From: Halomonas alimentaria
Lineage (GTDB): Bacteria; Pseudomonadota; Gammaproteobacteria; Pseudomonadales; Halomonadaceae
Direction: 5' to 3'
Assembly (NCBI RefSeq): GCF_009902005.1
Contig: NZ_WUTT01000001.1
Coordinates: 621,501-685,500 of the forward strand
Length of the DNA: 64,000 nt
Shown: positions 18,122 through 27,102 of the stretch, piece after piece
How the letters are laid out: each line of letters begins with the position of its first letter
Numbering within the stretch: the first letter of the stretch is position 1
Made by a program: the position numbers and the translations under genes
Notes under the pieces: generated by a model
Told to the model about the DNA's origin: nothing
The model's input: the letters and a program-made list of their open reading frames with translations, nothing else
The model's database searches: none

Positions 18122-19086
18122 GCCATCGCCACTCCCTGGAGGAGCTGCTGACCCTGATGGCGGTGCTGCGCGACCCCGAGCAGGGCTGCCCCTGGGACCT
18201 CGCCCAGGGGTGGGACTCCATCGTGCCGCACACCCTGGAGGAGGCTTACGAGGTTGCCGACGCCATCGAGAGGCGCGCCTGGGACGAGTTGCCCGGCGAG
18301 CTCGGCGACCTGCTCTTCCAGGTGGTCTACTACGCCCGCTTTGGCGAGGAGGAGGGGCGCTTCGATTTCCACGACGTCGTGGATACCCTGACCGCCAAGA
18401 TGCTGCGCCGCCACCCCCATGTCTTCCCCGACGGCACCCTGGCCTCGCGGCGCCCGCCGGGCGTTTCTGCCGCGGAGATCGAGCAGCGTCAGGTCCACTC
18501 CCGCTGGGAGGTGCTCAAGGCCGAGGAGCGCGCCGCGCGGGCTGCCCAGGGAGCGGGCGCATCGGCGTCTGGCTCGGCGTCGGTGCTGGATAGCGCCGCG
18601 GCTTCGGTTCTGGATAGCGCCGCGGCTTCGGTTCTGGATGATGTCCCGCGCACGCTGCCGGCCCTTTCCCGCGCCGCCAAGCTCTCGAAGCGTGCCGCCC
18701 GGGTGGGCTTCGACTGGCCCGACTCCCGCGGAGTGATCGCCAAGATCCGCGAGGAACTCGACGAGGTGGAGGAGGCGCTGGCCGCGGGTGATCGGGACCA
18801 CGCCGCCGAGGAGGTCGGTGACCTGCTGTTCGCGGTGACCAACCTCGCCCGCACCCTCAAGGCCGACCCGGAGCAGTGCCTGCGCGCCACCAACGCCAAG
18901 TTCGAGCGTCGCTTCCGTCACGTGGAGGCTGCCCTGGCCGCCGAAGGTGGCAGCCCCGATGCTGCCGACCTCGACACCATGGAGCGTCACTGGCAGGCCG
19001 CCAAGCGCACCGAAGTCCGGCATTCGGACGCCACCGACGATATCGATAACAACGTCACCGCCATCCCCGGAGAGTCACGGCAATGA
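18118..19086 (+). CDS. mazG: Nucleoside triphosphate pyrophosphohydrolase MazG
   Basis: This 322-residue housekeeping enzyme hydrolyses NTPs to NMP and pyrophosphate, cleaning the nucleotide pool and moderating (p)ppGpp in E. coli. Two MazG domains are visible. The first is near residues 5-120 (PEQGCPWDLAQGW, ELPGELGDLLFQVVYYARFG) and the second near 185-290 (IREELDEVEEALAAG, AEEVGDLLFAVTNLAR). Both keep the metal-binding ExxE and ExxD pattern. It exceeds the usual roughly 263 residues because of an Ala/Ser-rich linker built from 24-base repeats. It overlaps relA at its start and ppc at its end by four bases each. Confidence 0.95.
   Translation: MSHRHSLEELLTLMAVLRDPEQGCPWDLAQGWDSIVPHTLEEAYEVADAIERRAWDELPGELGDLLFQVVYYARFGEEEGRFDFHDVVDTLTAKMLRRHPHVFPDGTLASRRPPGVSAAEIEQRQVHSRWEVLKAEERAARAAQGAGASASGSASVLDSAAASVLDSAAASVLDDVPRTLPALSRAAKLSKRAARVGFDWPDSRGVIAKIREELDEVEEALAAGDRDHAAEEVGDLLFAVTNLARTLKADPEQCLRATNAKFERRFRHVEAALAAEGGSPDAADLDTMERHWQAAKRTEVRHSDATDDIDNNVTAIPGESRQ
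18586..18640 (+). repeat. 24-base tandem repeat in the mazG linker
   Basis: The 24-base unit starting CTGGATAGCGCCGCGGCTTC occurs at 18586-18609 and 18610-18633, with a partial third copy from 18634. It encodes LDSAAASV twice. It lies between the two catalytic MazG domains and keeps the frame, so it lengthens a flexible linker. Confidence 0.85.
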
Positions 19087-21731
19087 GCCACGATCTACAC
19101 GAATCCCTGCGCGACAACGTCCGTATCCTGGGTGACAGCCTGGGACGCACCATCGCCGACCATCTGGGCCATGGTTTCGTCGACCGGATCGAGGCGATCC
19201 GTGGCTTCGCCAAGCGCGGTCGCCAGGGCGACGAAGCGGCCCAGCGTGAGCTGATCGACTACCTGCGCGGCCTGCCCGACCGCGACCTGCTGCCGGTGAC
19301 GCGGGCGTTCAACCAGTTCCTCAACCTGGCCAACATCGCCGAGCAGCACTACCGGGCGCGCTTCCGCCGCGTGGAGGACTACCGCCCGGGCACCCAGCCG
19401 GTGCTGTCGGAACTGGTGGAGCGGGCACGTCGTGCCGGCAACTCGCCGCGCAAGCTGGTGGAAAGCCTGGCCGGCATGCGGGTCGAGCTGGTGCTCACCG
19501 CCCATCCCACCGAGGTCATCCGGCGGACCCTGATCCAGAAGTACGACGCCATCGACGACTGCCTGACCGCCATCGAGTCCTCGGCGGATTATCCCGAACG
19601 AGGTGCCCGGGCCAAGGGGCGCCTCGAGGAGCTGATCAGCCAGGCGTGGCATACCGACGAGATTCGTCATGAGAGGCCCTCCCCGGTAGATGAGGCCAAG
19701 TGGGGCTTCGCGGTGATCGAGAACTCACTGTGGCAGGCGGTGCCCGACTTCCATCGCGACCTGGACAACCTGCTGCTGGAGACCGCCGGTGAGCGCCTGC
19801 CGTTGGACGCCGCGCCGATCCGCTTCGCGTCATGGATGGGCGGCGATCGTGATGGCAACCCCAATGTCACCTCCCGGGTGACCCGCGAGGTGCTCCTGCT
19901 GGGGCGCTGGATGGCGGCCGACCTCTATCTGAGAGACCTTGAGCAGCTCAAGGCGGAGCTCTCCATGTGGAAGGCCAACAGTGCCCTGAAGGCCGAGGTC
20001 GGCGATGCGGCGGAGCCCTATCGCGAGCTGCTGCGCCGGCTGCTGGCGCGGGTCGAGGCAACTCGCGACTGGGCAAAGGCGAGCCTCGACGGCAAGCCCT
20101 ACGACGGCGGCCCGATCATCGAGAGTCGTGACCAGCTCTATGCGCCCCTGCTTGCCTGCTACCGTTCGCTCTGCGACGTGGGGCTCGACACCATCGCCAA
20201 CGGCGTGCTGCTCGACACCCTGCGCCGGGTCGCGGTGTTCGGGGTCACCCTGACCAAGCTCGATATCCGCCAGGAGGCGGGGCGCCATGCCCAGGTGATG
20301 GAGGAGCTTACCGATGGCCTGGGGCTCGGGCACTATCGTGAATGGAGCGAGGAGCAGCGGCAATCCTTCCTGCTCGAGGAGCTCGCCTCGCGACGGCCGC
20401 TGATTCCGCGTCGCTGGGAGTGCTCGCCGGAGTCCCGGGAAGTGGTTGATACCTTCAGGGTGATCGCCGCCGAGCAGCCTGAGGCGCTGGGCACCTATAT
20501 CATCTCCATGGCGGCACAACCCTCCGACGTTCTGGCTGTGGCGCTGCTGATGAAGGAGGTGGGGGGCGAGGTCAAGCTGCCCATCGCGCCGCTGTTCGAG
20601 ACCCTCGACGATCTCAACCATTCCGGCGAGGTGATCGACCGGCTGCTGGCGCTGCCCGGCTACCGTCGTCACGCCGGGGATCGCCAGGAGGTGATGATCG
20701 GTTACTCGGACTCGGCCAAGGATGCCGGCCAACTGGCCGCCGCCTGGGCCCAGTACCGCGCCCAGGAGAGCCTGGTGGCGGTGTGTCGCCGATACGAAGT
20801 CGACCTGACCCTGTTCCACGGTCGCGGTGGCACCGTGGGGCGCGGTGGTGGCCCCGCCCATGCCGCTATCCTCTCCCAGCCGCCAGGCTCGGTGAACGGC
20901 AGCCTGCGGGTAACCGAGCAGGGCGAGATGATCCGCTTCAAGTTCGGCCAGCCGGAGATCGCCTTGCGCTCCATGGAGATCTACGCCTGTGCGGTGCTGG
21001 AGGCGACCCTGCTGCCGCCACCGGATCCGGAGCCCCAGTGGCGTGAGGAGATGGACCGCCTGGCCGAGATCGCCCATGGCGCCTATGTGGGAGTGGTGCG
21101 GGAGGATCCCGACTTCGTGCCCTACTTCCGGGCGGTGACCCCGGAGGGCTCGCTGGGACGACTGCCACTGGGTTCACGGCCTACCAAGCGCCGCCAGGAC
21201 GGCGGGGTGGAGACCCTGCGAGCGATCCCCTGGATCTTCGCCTGGACCCAGATCCGGCTGATGTTGCCGGCCTGGCTGGGCAGCGGTGAGGCCTTCGCCA
21301 CGCGCCTCGAGGAGGAGGGCGGCCGTGAGGTGCTTCAGGAGATGCGGGATCGCTGGCCCTTCTTCGGTACCTATCTGGACATGCTGGAGATGCTGCTGGC
21401 CAAGGCCGACGTGGGTATCGCCGCCTACTACGAGCATCGCCTGGTCGACGAGCCGTCCCTCAAGGCGCTGGGCCTGCGCCTGCGCGACCGCTTCGAACGT
21501 CTCAACGGAGTTCTGCTGGAGATACTCGAGCAGGAAGAACTGCTGGAGAAGACGCCGCTCATCCACCAGGCGATTGCGGTGCGCAACCCTTATATCGACC
21601 CGCTGCACGGCCTGCAGGCGGAACTGCTGCAGCGTAACCGCGACGCCGACGGGGCGATAAGCGCCGATCTCTCGCGGGCGCTGATGGTGACCATGGCGGG
21701 CATTGCGGCGGGGCTGCGTAATACGGGATAG
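19083..21731 (+). CDS. ppc: Phosphoenolpyruvate carboxylase
   Basis: This 882-residue enzyme carboxylates PEP to oxaloacetate and refills the TCA cycle. The first active-site signature is seen as VLTAHPTEVIRRTLIQKY, the second as MIGYSDSAKDAGQLAAAW with FHGRGGTVGRGGGP following. The C-terminal end RALMVTMAGIAAGLRNTG is the usual allosteric-site tail ending in NTG. Length matches E. coli Ppc (883). Its ATG overlaps the mazG stop. Confidence 0.98.
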   Translation: MSHDLHESLRDNVRILGDSLGRTIADHLGHGFVDRIEAIRGFAKRGRQGDEAAQRELIDYLRGLPDRDLLPVTRAFNQFLNLANIAEQHYRARFRRVEDYRPGTQPVLSELVERARRAGNSPRKLVESLAGMRVELVLTAHPTEVIRRTLIQKYDAIDDCLTAIESSADYPERGARAKGRLEELISQAWHTDEIRHERPSPVDEAKWGFAVIENSLWQAVPDFHRDLDNLLLETAGERLPLDAAPIRFASWMGGDRDGNPNVTSRVTREVLLLGRWMAADLYLRDLEQLKAELSMWKANSALKAEVGDAAEPYRELLRRLLARVEATRDWAKASLDGKPYDGGPIIESRDQLYAPLLACYRSLCDVGLDTIANGVLLDTLRRVAVFGVTLTKLDIRQEAGRHAQVMEELTDGLGLGHYREWSEEQRQSFLLEELASRRPLIPRRWECSPESREVVDTFRVIAAEQPEALGTYIISMAAQPSDVLAVALLMKEVGGEVKLPIAPLFETLDDLNHSGEVIDRLLALPGYRRHAGDRQEVMIGYSDSAKDAGQLAAAWAQYRAQESLVAVCRRYEVDLTLFHGRGGTVGRGGGPAHAAILSQPPGSVNGSLRVTEQGEMIRFKFGQPEIALRSMEIYACAVLEATLLPPPDPEPQWREEMDRLAEIAHGAYVGVVREDPDFVPYFRAVTPEGSLGRLPLGSRPTKRRQDGGVETLRAIPWIFAWTQIRLMLPAWLGSGEAFATRLEEEGGREVLQEMRDRWPFFGTYLDMLEMLLAKADVGIAAYYEHRLVDEPSLKALGLRLRDRFERLNGVLLEILEQEELLEKTPLIHQAIAVRNPYIDPLHGLQAELLQRNRDADGAISADLSRALMVTMAGIAAGLRNTG

Positions 21732-21801
21732 GCCTTCGGCCAGGAGCAAGGGGTAAGTAAGCAAGGATGCGAGGGCGTTGCGTTCATGCCTGGTAGCATC
21801 G

Positions 21802-21867
21802 CTACGCTGCTTTCGCCTTGGCCTTGGCCTTGGCCTTGGCCTTGGCCTTGGCCTTTAAGCGGCGTAG
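21802..21867 (+). repeat. (CCTTGG)6 array inside a hairpin
   Basis: Six exact CCTTGG hexamers occupy 21816-21851. They are flanked by CTACGCTGCTT (21802-21812) and AAGCGGCGTAG (21857-21867), which pair over 10 of 11 positions. The structure is a hairpin whose loop is the hexamer array, between the convergent ppc and outer-membrane genes. It may act as a bidirectional terminator. Hexamer arrays can also change length by slippage. Confidence 0.75.
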
Positions 21868-21875
21868 CCGCGCTC

Positions 21876-22493
21876 TTAGAAGGGAATATTGATCGAGGCG
21901 GTCAGCAGGTTGAGGTGAGCCATGTCGGGGGCGTCGTACTCCTCAAGCTCCAGGCGGCTGGTAAAGCCCGGGAACTGCAGCCGGGCGCCGAAACCCTGCA
22001 CCCGGGTGGTGCCGGCCTCATCGAAGTCGCCGCGGGGAATCACGGCATCTCCCTCCCAGCCCACCAGGCCGGATTTGGCATACAGGCCGAAGTGCCCCAG
22101 GCGAACGCCCGCCACCAGGCTGCCGCCGAGGCTGACGGTATTGACCAGCAGCTGCTGGTCGCCGAGGCGGGTGGGCACTTCGTCGCTCTCGCGGTAGCTG
22201 AACTCGGCACCGAGGTCGAGCTTGGGCAGCTGGAAGGGACTGAAACCGGCGATCAGCCGAAAGCCGGAGGTGAAACCATCGGGGCTTTCGATGTCCTGGC
22301 CGTCGATGACGACGCCGTTTTCCAGGCGCATGAGGTCTTCCGGCTGGCCGGCGTAGACGGGGCTTTCTCTATCCCCGCGTTTCGACTTCTTGGCAATGTC
22401 GTCACCGAGGCTACCCTCGGCGGCTGCAGCCCCGAGCGAGGCGGTGAGGGCAAGGCAGGCCAGCAGCACGGCGATGGTGTGACGGGATGTCAT
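21876..22493 (-). CDS. Probable outer-membrane beta-barrel protein
   Basis: This 205-residue protein begins with a clear signal peptide (about 1-25, IAVLLACLALTASLGAAAA). The mature part has alternating beta strands such as GFRLIAGF, LDLGAEFSYRE, SLGGSLVAGVRLGHFGLYAK and SRLELEEYDA, and it ends in a C-terminal Phe (SINIPF), the usual outer-membrane assembly signal. It resembles small YfaZ/OmpX-like barrels, but the exact family was not recognised. A charged N-terminal stretch (KKSKRGDRES) precedes the barrel. It is transcribed toward ppc and appears monocistronic. Confidence 0.65.
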   Translation of the reverse strand: MTSRHTIAVLLACLALTASLGAAAAEGSLGDDIAKKSKRGDRESPVYAGQPEDLMRLENGVVIDGQDIESPDGFTSGFRLIAGFSPFQLPKLDLGAEFSYRESDEVPTRLGDQQLLVNTVSLGGSLVAGVRLGHFGLYAKSGLVGWEGDAVIPRGDFDEAGTTRVQGFGARLQFPGFTSRLELEEYDAPDMAHLNLLTASINIPF

Positions 22494-22655
22494 GGGTCCC
22501 TGTCCTTGCGCTACGGCCTGTCCCGAGGGGCAAGCCGCAGGGCGAGTAGCGATGAGATCTCTCTAGGCTAGCAAGCCGTCTCGAGATCTGCCAGCGACAG
22601 GATCGCCCTGATCGCCACTCTTCACTCATTCATGGCGGCTGGCGGCCCCCTTGGC

Positions 22656-23555
22656 TCAGCGTCCGTTCATGGTGGCCAATAGCGCTTCCAGCTGCGGTGT
22701 AGCCAGGCCGTGGCAGGTGGCAGCCGACACCAGGGGGCCCAGGATGGCCTCATGCTCGGTGGGGCGTCCCGCCAGAACATCCTGAAGCATTGAAGCCCGG
22801 TTGGCGGCGGTGGCCTCCACCACCTTCCAGACCAGGGCCCGCCAGCCCTCGAGTCCCGTGGCTGCGGGCGGGGCAATCCCTTCGGCCTGCATCACCTCTG
22901 CCACCTCGGCGATGATCCCCTCCACCTCCTTTCGGTAGCGCGCATCGCGCAGCTCGCCATTGCGAATCCGGTAGCGAGCGACCAGCGGGTTGATGGCGGC
23001 ATTGACCGCCAGCTTCTGCCATAGCCGTTGCCGAATATCGGACACCGCCCGGGTCGGCAGCCCGGCGTCGCTCAGCAGCCCAGCCAGTGATTCGGCGAGG
23101 ACAGTATGCCCTCCGTCCAGGCAGCCGATGGCGGTGTCGCCGTGGCCTGCGTGAACCACCCGGTCATCCGCTTCCACATAGGCGCCTTCGGTGGTGGTGG
23201 CGCAGAGCACCGGACCCGGGTGACGCGCGCTTAGCCGCGGCTGGGAGTGAAAGCCGTTCTGCCACAGCACCAGCGGGGTATGCGCAGGAAGGTGCCCGGC
23301 CAGGGCCGCATAGGCCGCCTCGGCGGCGTAGGCCTTGGTGGTCAGGTGAACCACATCCGGAAAACCCTGGGGTGGGCCGGTTCGGGTGGTGACCTCGAGG
23401 GTCGACGCTGCACCCTCGGGTGTGATCAGGGTCTGGTGGCCAGGGAGGGGCCGGCGACCGATCAGCATCACCCGCTGGCCGTGCTGGACCAGGCGTAGGG
23501 CCAGCAGTCGACCGATGGCTCCCGGGCCGATGATCCAGTGGGTTTGCCGGGGCAT
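22656..23555 (-). CDS. panE: 2-dehydropantoate 2-reductase (ketopantoate reductase)
   Basis: This 299-residue enzyme reduces ketopantoate to pantoate with NADPH in CoA biosynthesis. The Rossmann motif is HWIIGPGAIGRLLALRL at the N-terminus. The catalytic Lys is in LWQKLAVNAAINPLVARYRI, with the family Asn close by. The C-terminal domain ends with the PTEHEAILGPLVSAA region. Length fits PanE. Its ATG overlaps the topB stop by one base, so it is probably translated from the topB transcript. Confidence 0.9.
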   Translation of the reverse strand: MPRQTHWIIGPGAIGRLLALRLVQHGQRVMLIGRRPLPGHQTLITPEGAASTLEVTTRTGPPQGFPDVVHLTTKAYAAEAAYAALAGHLPAHTPLVLWQNGFHSQPRLSARHPGPVLCATTTEGAYVEADDRVVHAGHGDTAIGCLDGGHTVLAESLAGLLSDAGLPTRAVSDIRQRLWQKLAVNAAINPLVARYRIRNGELRDARYRKEVEGIIAEVAEVMQAEGIAPPAATGLEGWRALVWKVVEATAANRASMLQDVLAGRPTEHEAILGPLVSAATCHGLATPQLEALLATMNGR

Positions 23556-25489
23556 CAGTTACCCTCCTGGCGGCGTCGCGGTGCACGGCGCTTGCTGCCC
23601 CTGCTCGTCGCGCGTCCCGTGCCGCGCCGTCGTGACGCCCGCTGGGGTACCTTGGCTTCCTCACCCTCGGCACTATGCAGCGCCTGGCGCAGTCGGTTGG
23701 CGTCAGCGGCGCCGAGGAGGGCACGCAGGTCGCTGATCAGCGAGTCGAGGAAGGGGCCTGGCGCGCAATTCTGCTCGGCGATGGCAGTGAGTCGCTGTTC
23801 CCACAGGGCGGTGCGCTCGGGGCGACCGACCGCCTCGGGCAGCGAGGCGATCAGCGCACTGCCCAGACGGGTGGCGCGCAGCGCCTTGCCCTGACGCACC
23901 AGGTAACCGCGCTCGACCAGGGTCTCGATGATGCCGGCACGCGTTGCCTCGGTGCCCAGGCCATCGTGCTCGCGCAGGGTGCGCCTGACCGCGGGGTCAT
24001 CCACGTAGCGGCCGATGTTCATCATCGCCTTGATCAGGCTGGCGTCGTTGAAAGGCTCGGGCGGGCGGGTCTCGCGATCCTCCACGCCGGCCTCCTGGAC
24101 CCGGCACACCTCGCCCTCGGTGAGAGGCGGCAGCGGTGGCGCCTCGTCGCGGGTGGTGAACAGCGGCTTCCAGCCGGGGTCGAGGACCTCCTGGCCACGA
24201 GCGCGAAAGATCTCCTCGAGGATGCGGAACTCGGCCTTGACCTCGCGGGTGGAGAGCGTTGGGTAGAACTGGGCCAGCACGTTGCGGGCGATCAGCCGGA
24301 AGACATTGGCCTCGGTGGCCGAGAGCCGCGTCGGGTCCATGGGACGCCCGGTGGGCGCCAGGGCGTGGTGGGCGCCTACCTTGGTGTCGTTCCAGGCCCT
24401 GGAACGACGCGTGAAGTCGGCGCCGGAAAGCCACCCGCGCAGGGTCTCATCGTCCCGGCAGGCGCTCTGCAGAGTGCTGGGGGCGGCGGCGAAGTGCTCC
24501 TCGGGCAGGTAGCGGCAGTCGGAGCGCGGGTAGGTGATCAGCTGGTGGCGTTCGTAGAGCGCCTGGCAGGTGTCCAGTACCACCTTGGCGGAGATGCCGT
24601 AGCGCCTGGCGGCGTCGACCTGCAGTGCCGACAGCGAGTAGGGCAGAGGGGCGGCCTGGCGCTTCTGCTGGGTCTCCAAGGCCTCCAGTCGGCCCTCGGC
24701 CCCCGGCAGGCGCTCGGCCAGGGTCGCGGCGGGCTCCCGGGCCAGCAGGCGCCCCTGGTCGTCGAGCGGATGGTGCTCCCCGGGGGCCCACCAGGCGCGC
24801 AGCTCACCGTGCGCCACCGCGAGGTCGGCCCACAGCACGAAGAAGGGCCGGGGCGTGAAGTCGCGGATCTCGGCATCGCGGCGCACCACCAGGCCCAGCA
24901 CCGGAGTCTGCACGCGGCCTACCGAGAGCACACCATCATGGCCGGCCTGGCGACCGGTCAGCGTCCAGGCCCGGGTCAGGTTGATGCCATACAGCCAGTC
25001 GGCACGCGAGCGCGATTCGGCGGCGCGGTAGAGCGGCTGGTAGCGGGCATTGTCCTCCAGGCGTGCAAGCGCCCGCTGCACCGCGGGGCGGTTGAGGTCG
25101 CTGACCAGAAGTCGGGATACCCTGCCCTTCCAGCCGAGGTATTCGATCACCTCCTGGACCAGCAGCTGACCCTCGCGGTCGGGATCCCCGGCGTGAACCA
25201 CCTCGTCGGCCGTCTTGAGCAGCTTGCGAATCGCCGCCAGCTGGCCGCGAGCCTTGGGGCGAGGCGTGAGTTTCCAGCGCTCGGGCAGGATCGGCAGGGT
25301 ATCCAGGCGCCACTGCTTGAGGGCGGGATCATAGGCATCGGGTGGTGCCTGCTCCAGCAGGTGGCCCAGGCACCAGGTCACGGTGGTATCGCCCACGGCA
25401 ATCGCCCCCTCCTGCTTGCGGGGAGTGCCGGGCAGGGCGTCGGCGATGGCCCGGGCCAGGCTGGGCTTCTCGGCGATGATCAGGCGCAT
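23555..25489 (-). CDS. topB: DNA topoisomerase III
   Basis: This 644-residue type IA topoisomerase decatenates DNA through single-strand passage. The N-terminal Toprim domain starts MRLIIAEKPSLARAIADALP and includes HAGDPDREGQLLVQEVIEYL. The active-site Tyr is in QLITYPRSDCRYLPEEHF. The motif DTKVGAHHALAPTGRP is typical of TopB. The C-terminus is Arg-rich (SRRRGTGRATSRGSKRRAPR), a likely DNA-binding tail. The ATG at 25489 is chosen for the canonical start; upstream codons in the frame are not family-like. panE follows in the same operon. Confidence 0.95.
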   Translation of the reverse strand: MRLIIAEKPSLARAIADALPGTPRKQEGAIAVGDTTVTWCLGHLLEQAPPDAYDPALKQWRLDTLPILPERWKLTPRPKARGQLAAIRKLLKTADEVVHAGDPDREGQLLVQEVIEYLGWKGRVSRLLVSDLNRPAVQRALARLEDNARYQPLYRAAESRSRADWLYGINLTRAWTLTGRQAGHDGVLSVGRVQTPVLGLVVRRDAEIRDFTPRPFFVLWADLAVAHGELRAWWAPGEHHPLDDQGRLLAREPAATLAERLPGAEGRLEALETQQKRQAAPLPYSLSALQVDAARRYGISAKVVLDTCQALYERHQLITYPRSDCRYLPEEHFAAAPSTLQSACRDDETLRGWLSGADFTRRSRAWNDTKVGAHHALAPTGRPMDPTRLSATEANVFRLIARNVLAQFYPTLSTREVKAEFRILEEIFRARGQEVLDPGWKPLFTTRDEAPPLPPLTEGEVCRVQEAGVEDRETRPPEPFNDASLIKAMMNIGRYVDDPAVRRTLREHDGLGTEATRAGIIETLVERGYLVRQGKALRATRLGSALIASLPEAVGRPERTALWEQRLTAIAEQNCAPGPFLDSLISDLRALLGAADANRLRQALHSAEGEEAKVPQRASRRRGTGRATSRGSKRRAPRRRQEGN

Positions 25490-25608
25490 GGTGGCCTCGG
25501 CGGCGGTGAAGTATGGACATTCTTCCAGTGTTGGTGGTGATTGGCCAGGTGTCACGTCGCAATCATGGTGTACAATTGTTGTAACACTATTTTCCCGCGG
25601 AGCATGCG

Positions 25609-26853
25609 ATGCGTGAGCGAGGCAGGACGAGGCGGTTGCTGGGACTGGGGGCACGCACCGGTGGGGCGCTGTTGCGCACCCGGATGGGCGGCCAGGCCGA
25701 CTGGCGCGCCCTCGGCGAGGCGCTGTTCGAAGGGCTCTCCGAGCTCAAGGGGCCGGCCATGAAGCTGGCCCAGATCATGTCCCAGTGGGATGACCTGCTG
25801 CCGCCGGACCTCGCCGAGGAGCTGGCCCGGCTGCAGCGACAGGCCGAGCCGATGCCCTGGGAGTCGATTCGCCGCACTCTGGATGATCACTACGGCGATA
25901 TCGATGACGTGTTTCGCGATGTCGAGACGCGCCCCTTCGCCAGCGCCTCCATGGGGCAGGTACACCGCGCAGTGACTCTCGACGGCGAAACGCTGGTACT
26001 CAAGGTGCAGTACCCCGGCCTTGCCGAGGTGCTGGAGGGGGATCTCGCCCAGGTCAGGCGTCTGATGCGTCTGGGGCGCTGGTTCAAGGTGCCCCAGGCG
26101 CGACTCGATGCGCTCTTCGAGGAGTTGGCGGCGAGCCTGCGCGGTGAGCTGGACTACCACGCCGAGGCCGCGGCGCTGGCACGCTATCGGCAGCGCTACG
26201 CCGACTGGCCGGGACTGGTGATCCCCGAGCCGCTGCCGGCGTACTCCGGTGAGCGGGTGCTGGCGATGCGCCATGTGCCTGGCACCCCGCTGCGCGAGCT
26301 GGAGGCCTCCGACGATGCCACCCGACAGCGCATCGCCCAGACCCTCGCCGACTGGCTCACCGAGGAACTCTTCACCCATGGCGAGCTGCACGCCGACCCG
26401 CATGCCGGCAACTTCGCCGCCGACGCCGAGGGGCGACTGGTGATCTATGATCTGGGTGCGGTCATACCCGTGCCCGAGGAGCGGCTCAAGGCGATGATGC
26501 GCCTGCTCGAGGCTACCCTGGCCGGAGACCCGATGGCCATGGACAGTGCGCTGCTCGAACTGGGCGGCCGTCAGGGGCAGGGTGCGCCGCTGGCGCTGTA
26601 CAGGGAATCCTCCGAGGCGGTCTCGGCGCTGTTCGCCCCCGGCGAGCAGGACTTCGGCGACGTGCGGGTGCATCGTCGCCTGCGCGAGCTCTCGCCCAGG
26701 GTGTGGGCGGCCATGGACCGCCTGCAGCCTCCCGCTGATACCCTGCTGCTGTCGCGCACGCTCAACGGCCACTACTGGAACTTGGTGCGCCTCGGCGCCC
26801 GGCTCGATATGCGCTCGCGCACTGCCCCCTTGAGGGCGTGGGCCAGATCCTAG
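25609..26853 (+). CDS. ABC1/UbiB-family atypical kinase (AarF-like)
   Basis: This 414-residue protein belongs to the ABC1/ADCK/UbiB kinase-like family, linked to ubiquinone or lipid metabolism. The N-terminal family motif reads KGPAMKLAQIMSQWDDLLPP, so the KxGQ glycine is Ala here, as in a shorter subgroup. ASMGQVHRA is the A-rich loop and VLKVQYPG carries the nucleotide-site Lys. The catalytic motif is HADPHAGNFA and the DFG equivalent is YDLGAV. It lacks the C-terminal membrane helices of true UbiB, so a cytosolic relative is likely. It is divergent from topB, with a TACAAT -10 at 25571-25576. Confidence 0.88.
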   Translation: MRERGRTRRLLGLGARTGGALLRTRMGGQADWRALGEALFEGLSELKGPAMKLAQIMSQWDDLLPPDLAEELARLQRQAEPMPWESIRRTLDDHYGDIDDVFRDVETRPFASASMGQVHRAVTLDGETLVLKVQYPGLAEVLEGDLAQVRRLMRLGRWFKVPQARLDALFEELAASLRGELDYHAEAAALARYRQRYADWPGLVIPEPLPAYSGERVLAMRHVPGTPLRELEASDDATRQRIAQTLADWLTEELFTHGELHADPHAGNFAADAEGRLVIYDLGAVIPVPEERLKAMMRLLEATLAGDPMAMDSALLELGGRQGQGAPLALYRESSEAVSALFAPGEQDFGDVRVHRRLRELSPRVWAAMDRLQPPADTLLLSRTLNGHYWNLVRLGARLDMRSRTAPLRAWARS

Positions 26854-27102
26854 CGGTTATTCCGGGGAATGTTATCGTGGAAGGAACGCTCGTGGCTGTT
26901 CCGTCGACAGGCCTTCGGGGAGGCGCTGTGAACCCTTCCTTGGGCGCTACCGATGCCATCCCTGGCATAGGACCTCCCCTTCGACCTGTCCCCGGCGCCT
27001 CTCGCTTCGGGTAGCTGGATAGCTCGAACGCAGCAGCTAGCGGCTGCCAAGCCCCCGCGCGGACTGCTAGACTGTGCCGTTTTCCGGACGGTGGAGTGCG
27101 CA

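Noticed and set aside
21816..21851. Possible CRISPR or coding repeat
   Set aside because: A pure hexamer array with no spacers; the open frame through it has no start signals.
23675..25540. 621-codon frame opposite topB
   Set aside because: Antisense shadow of topoisomerase III, with no conserved motif.
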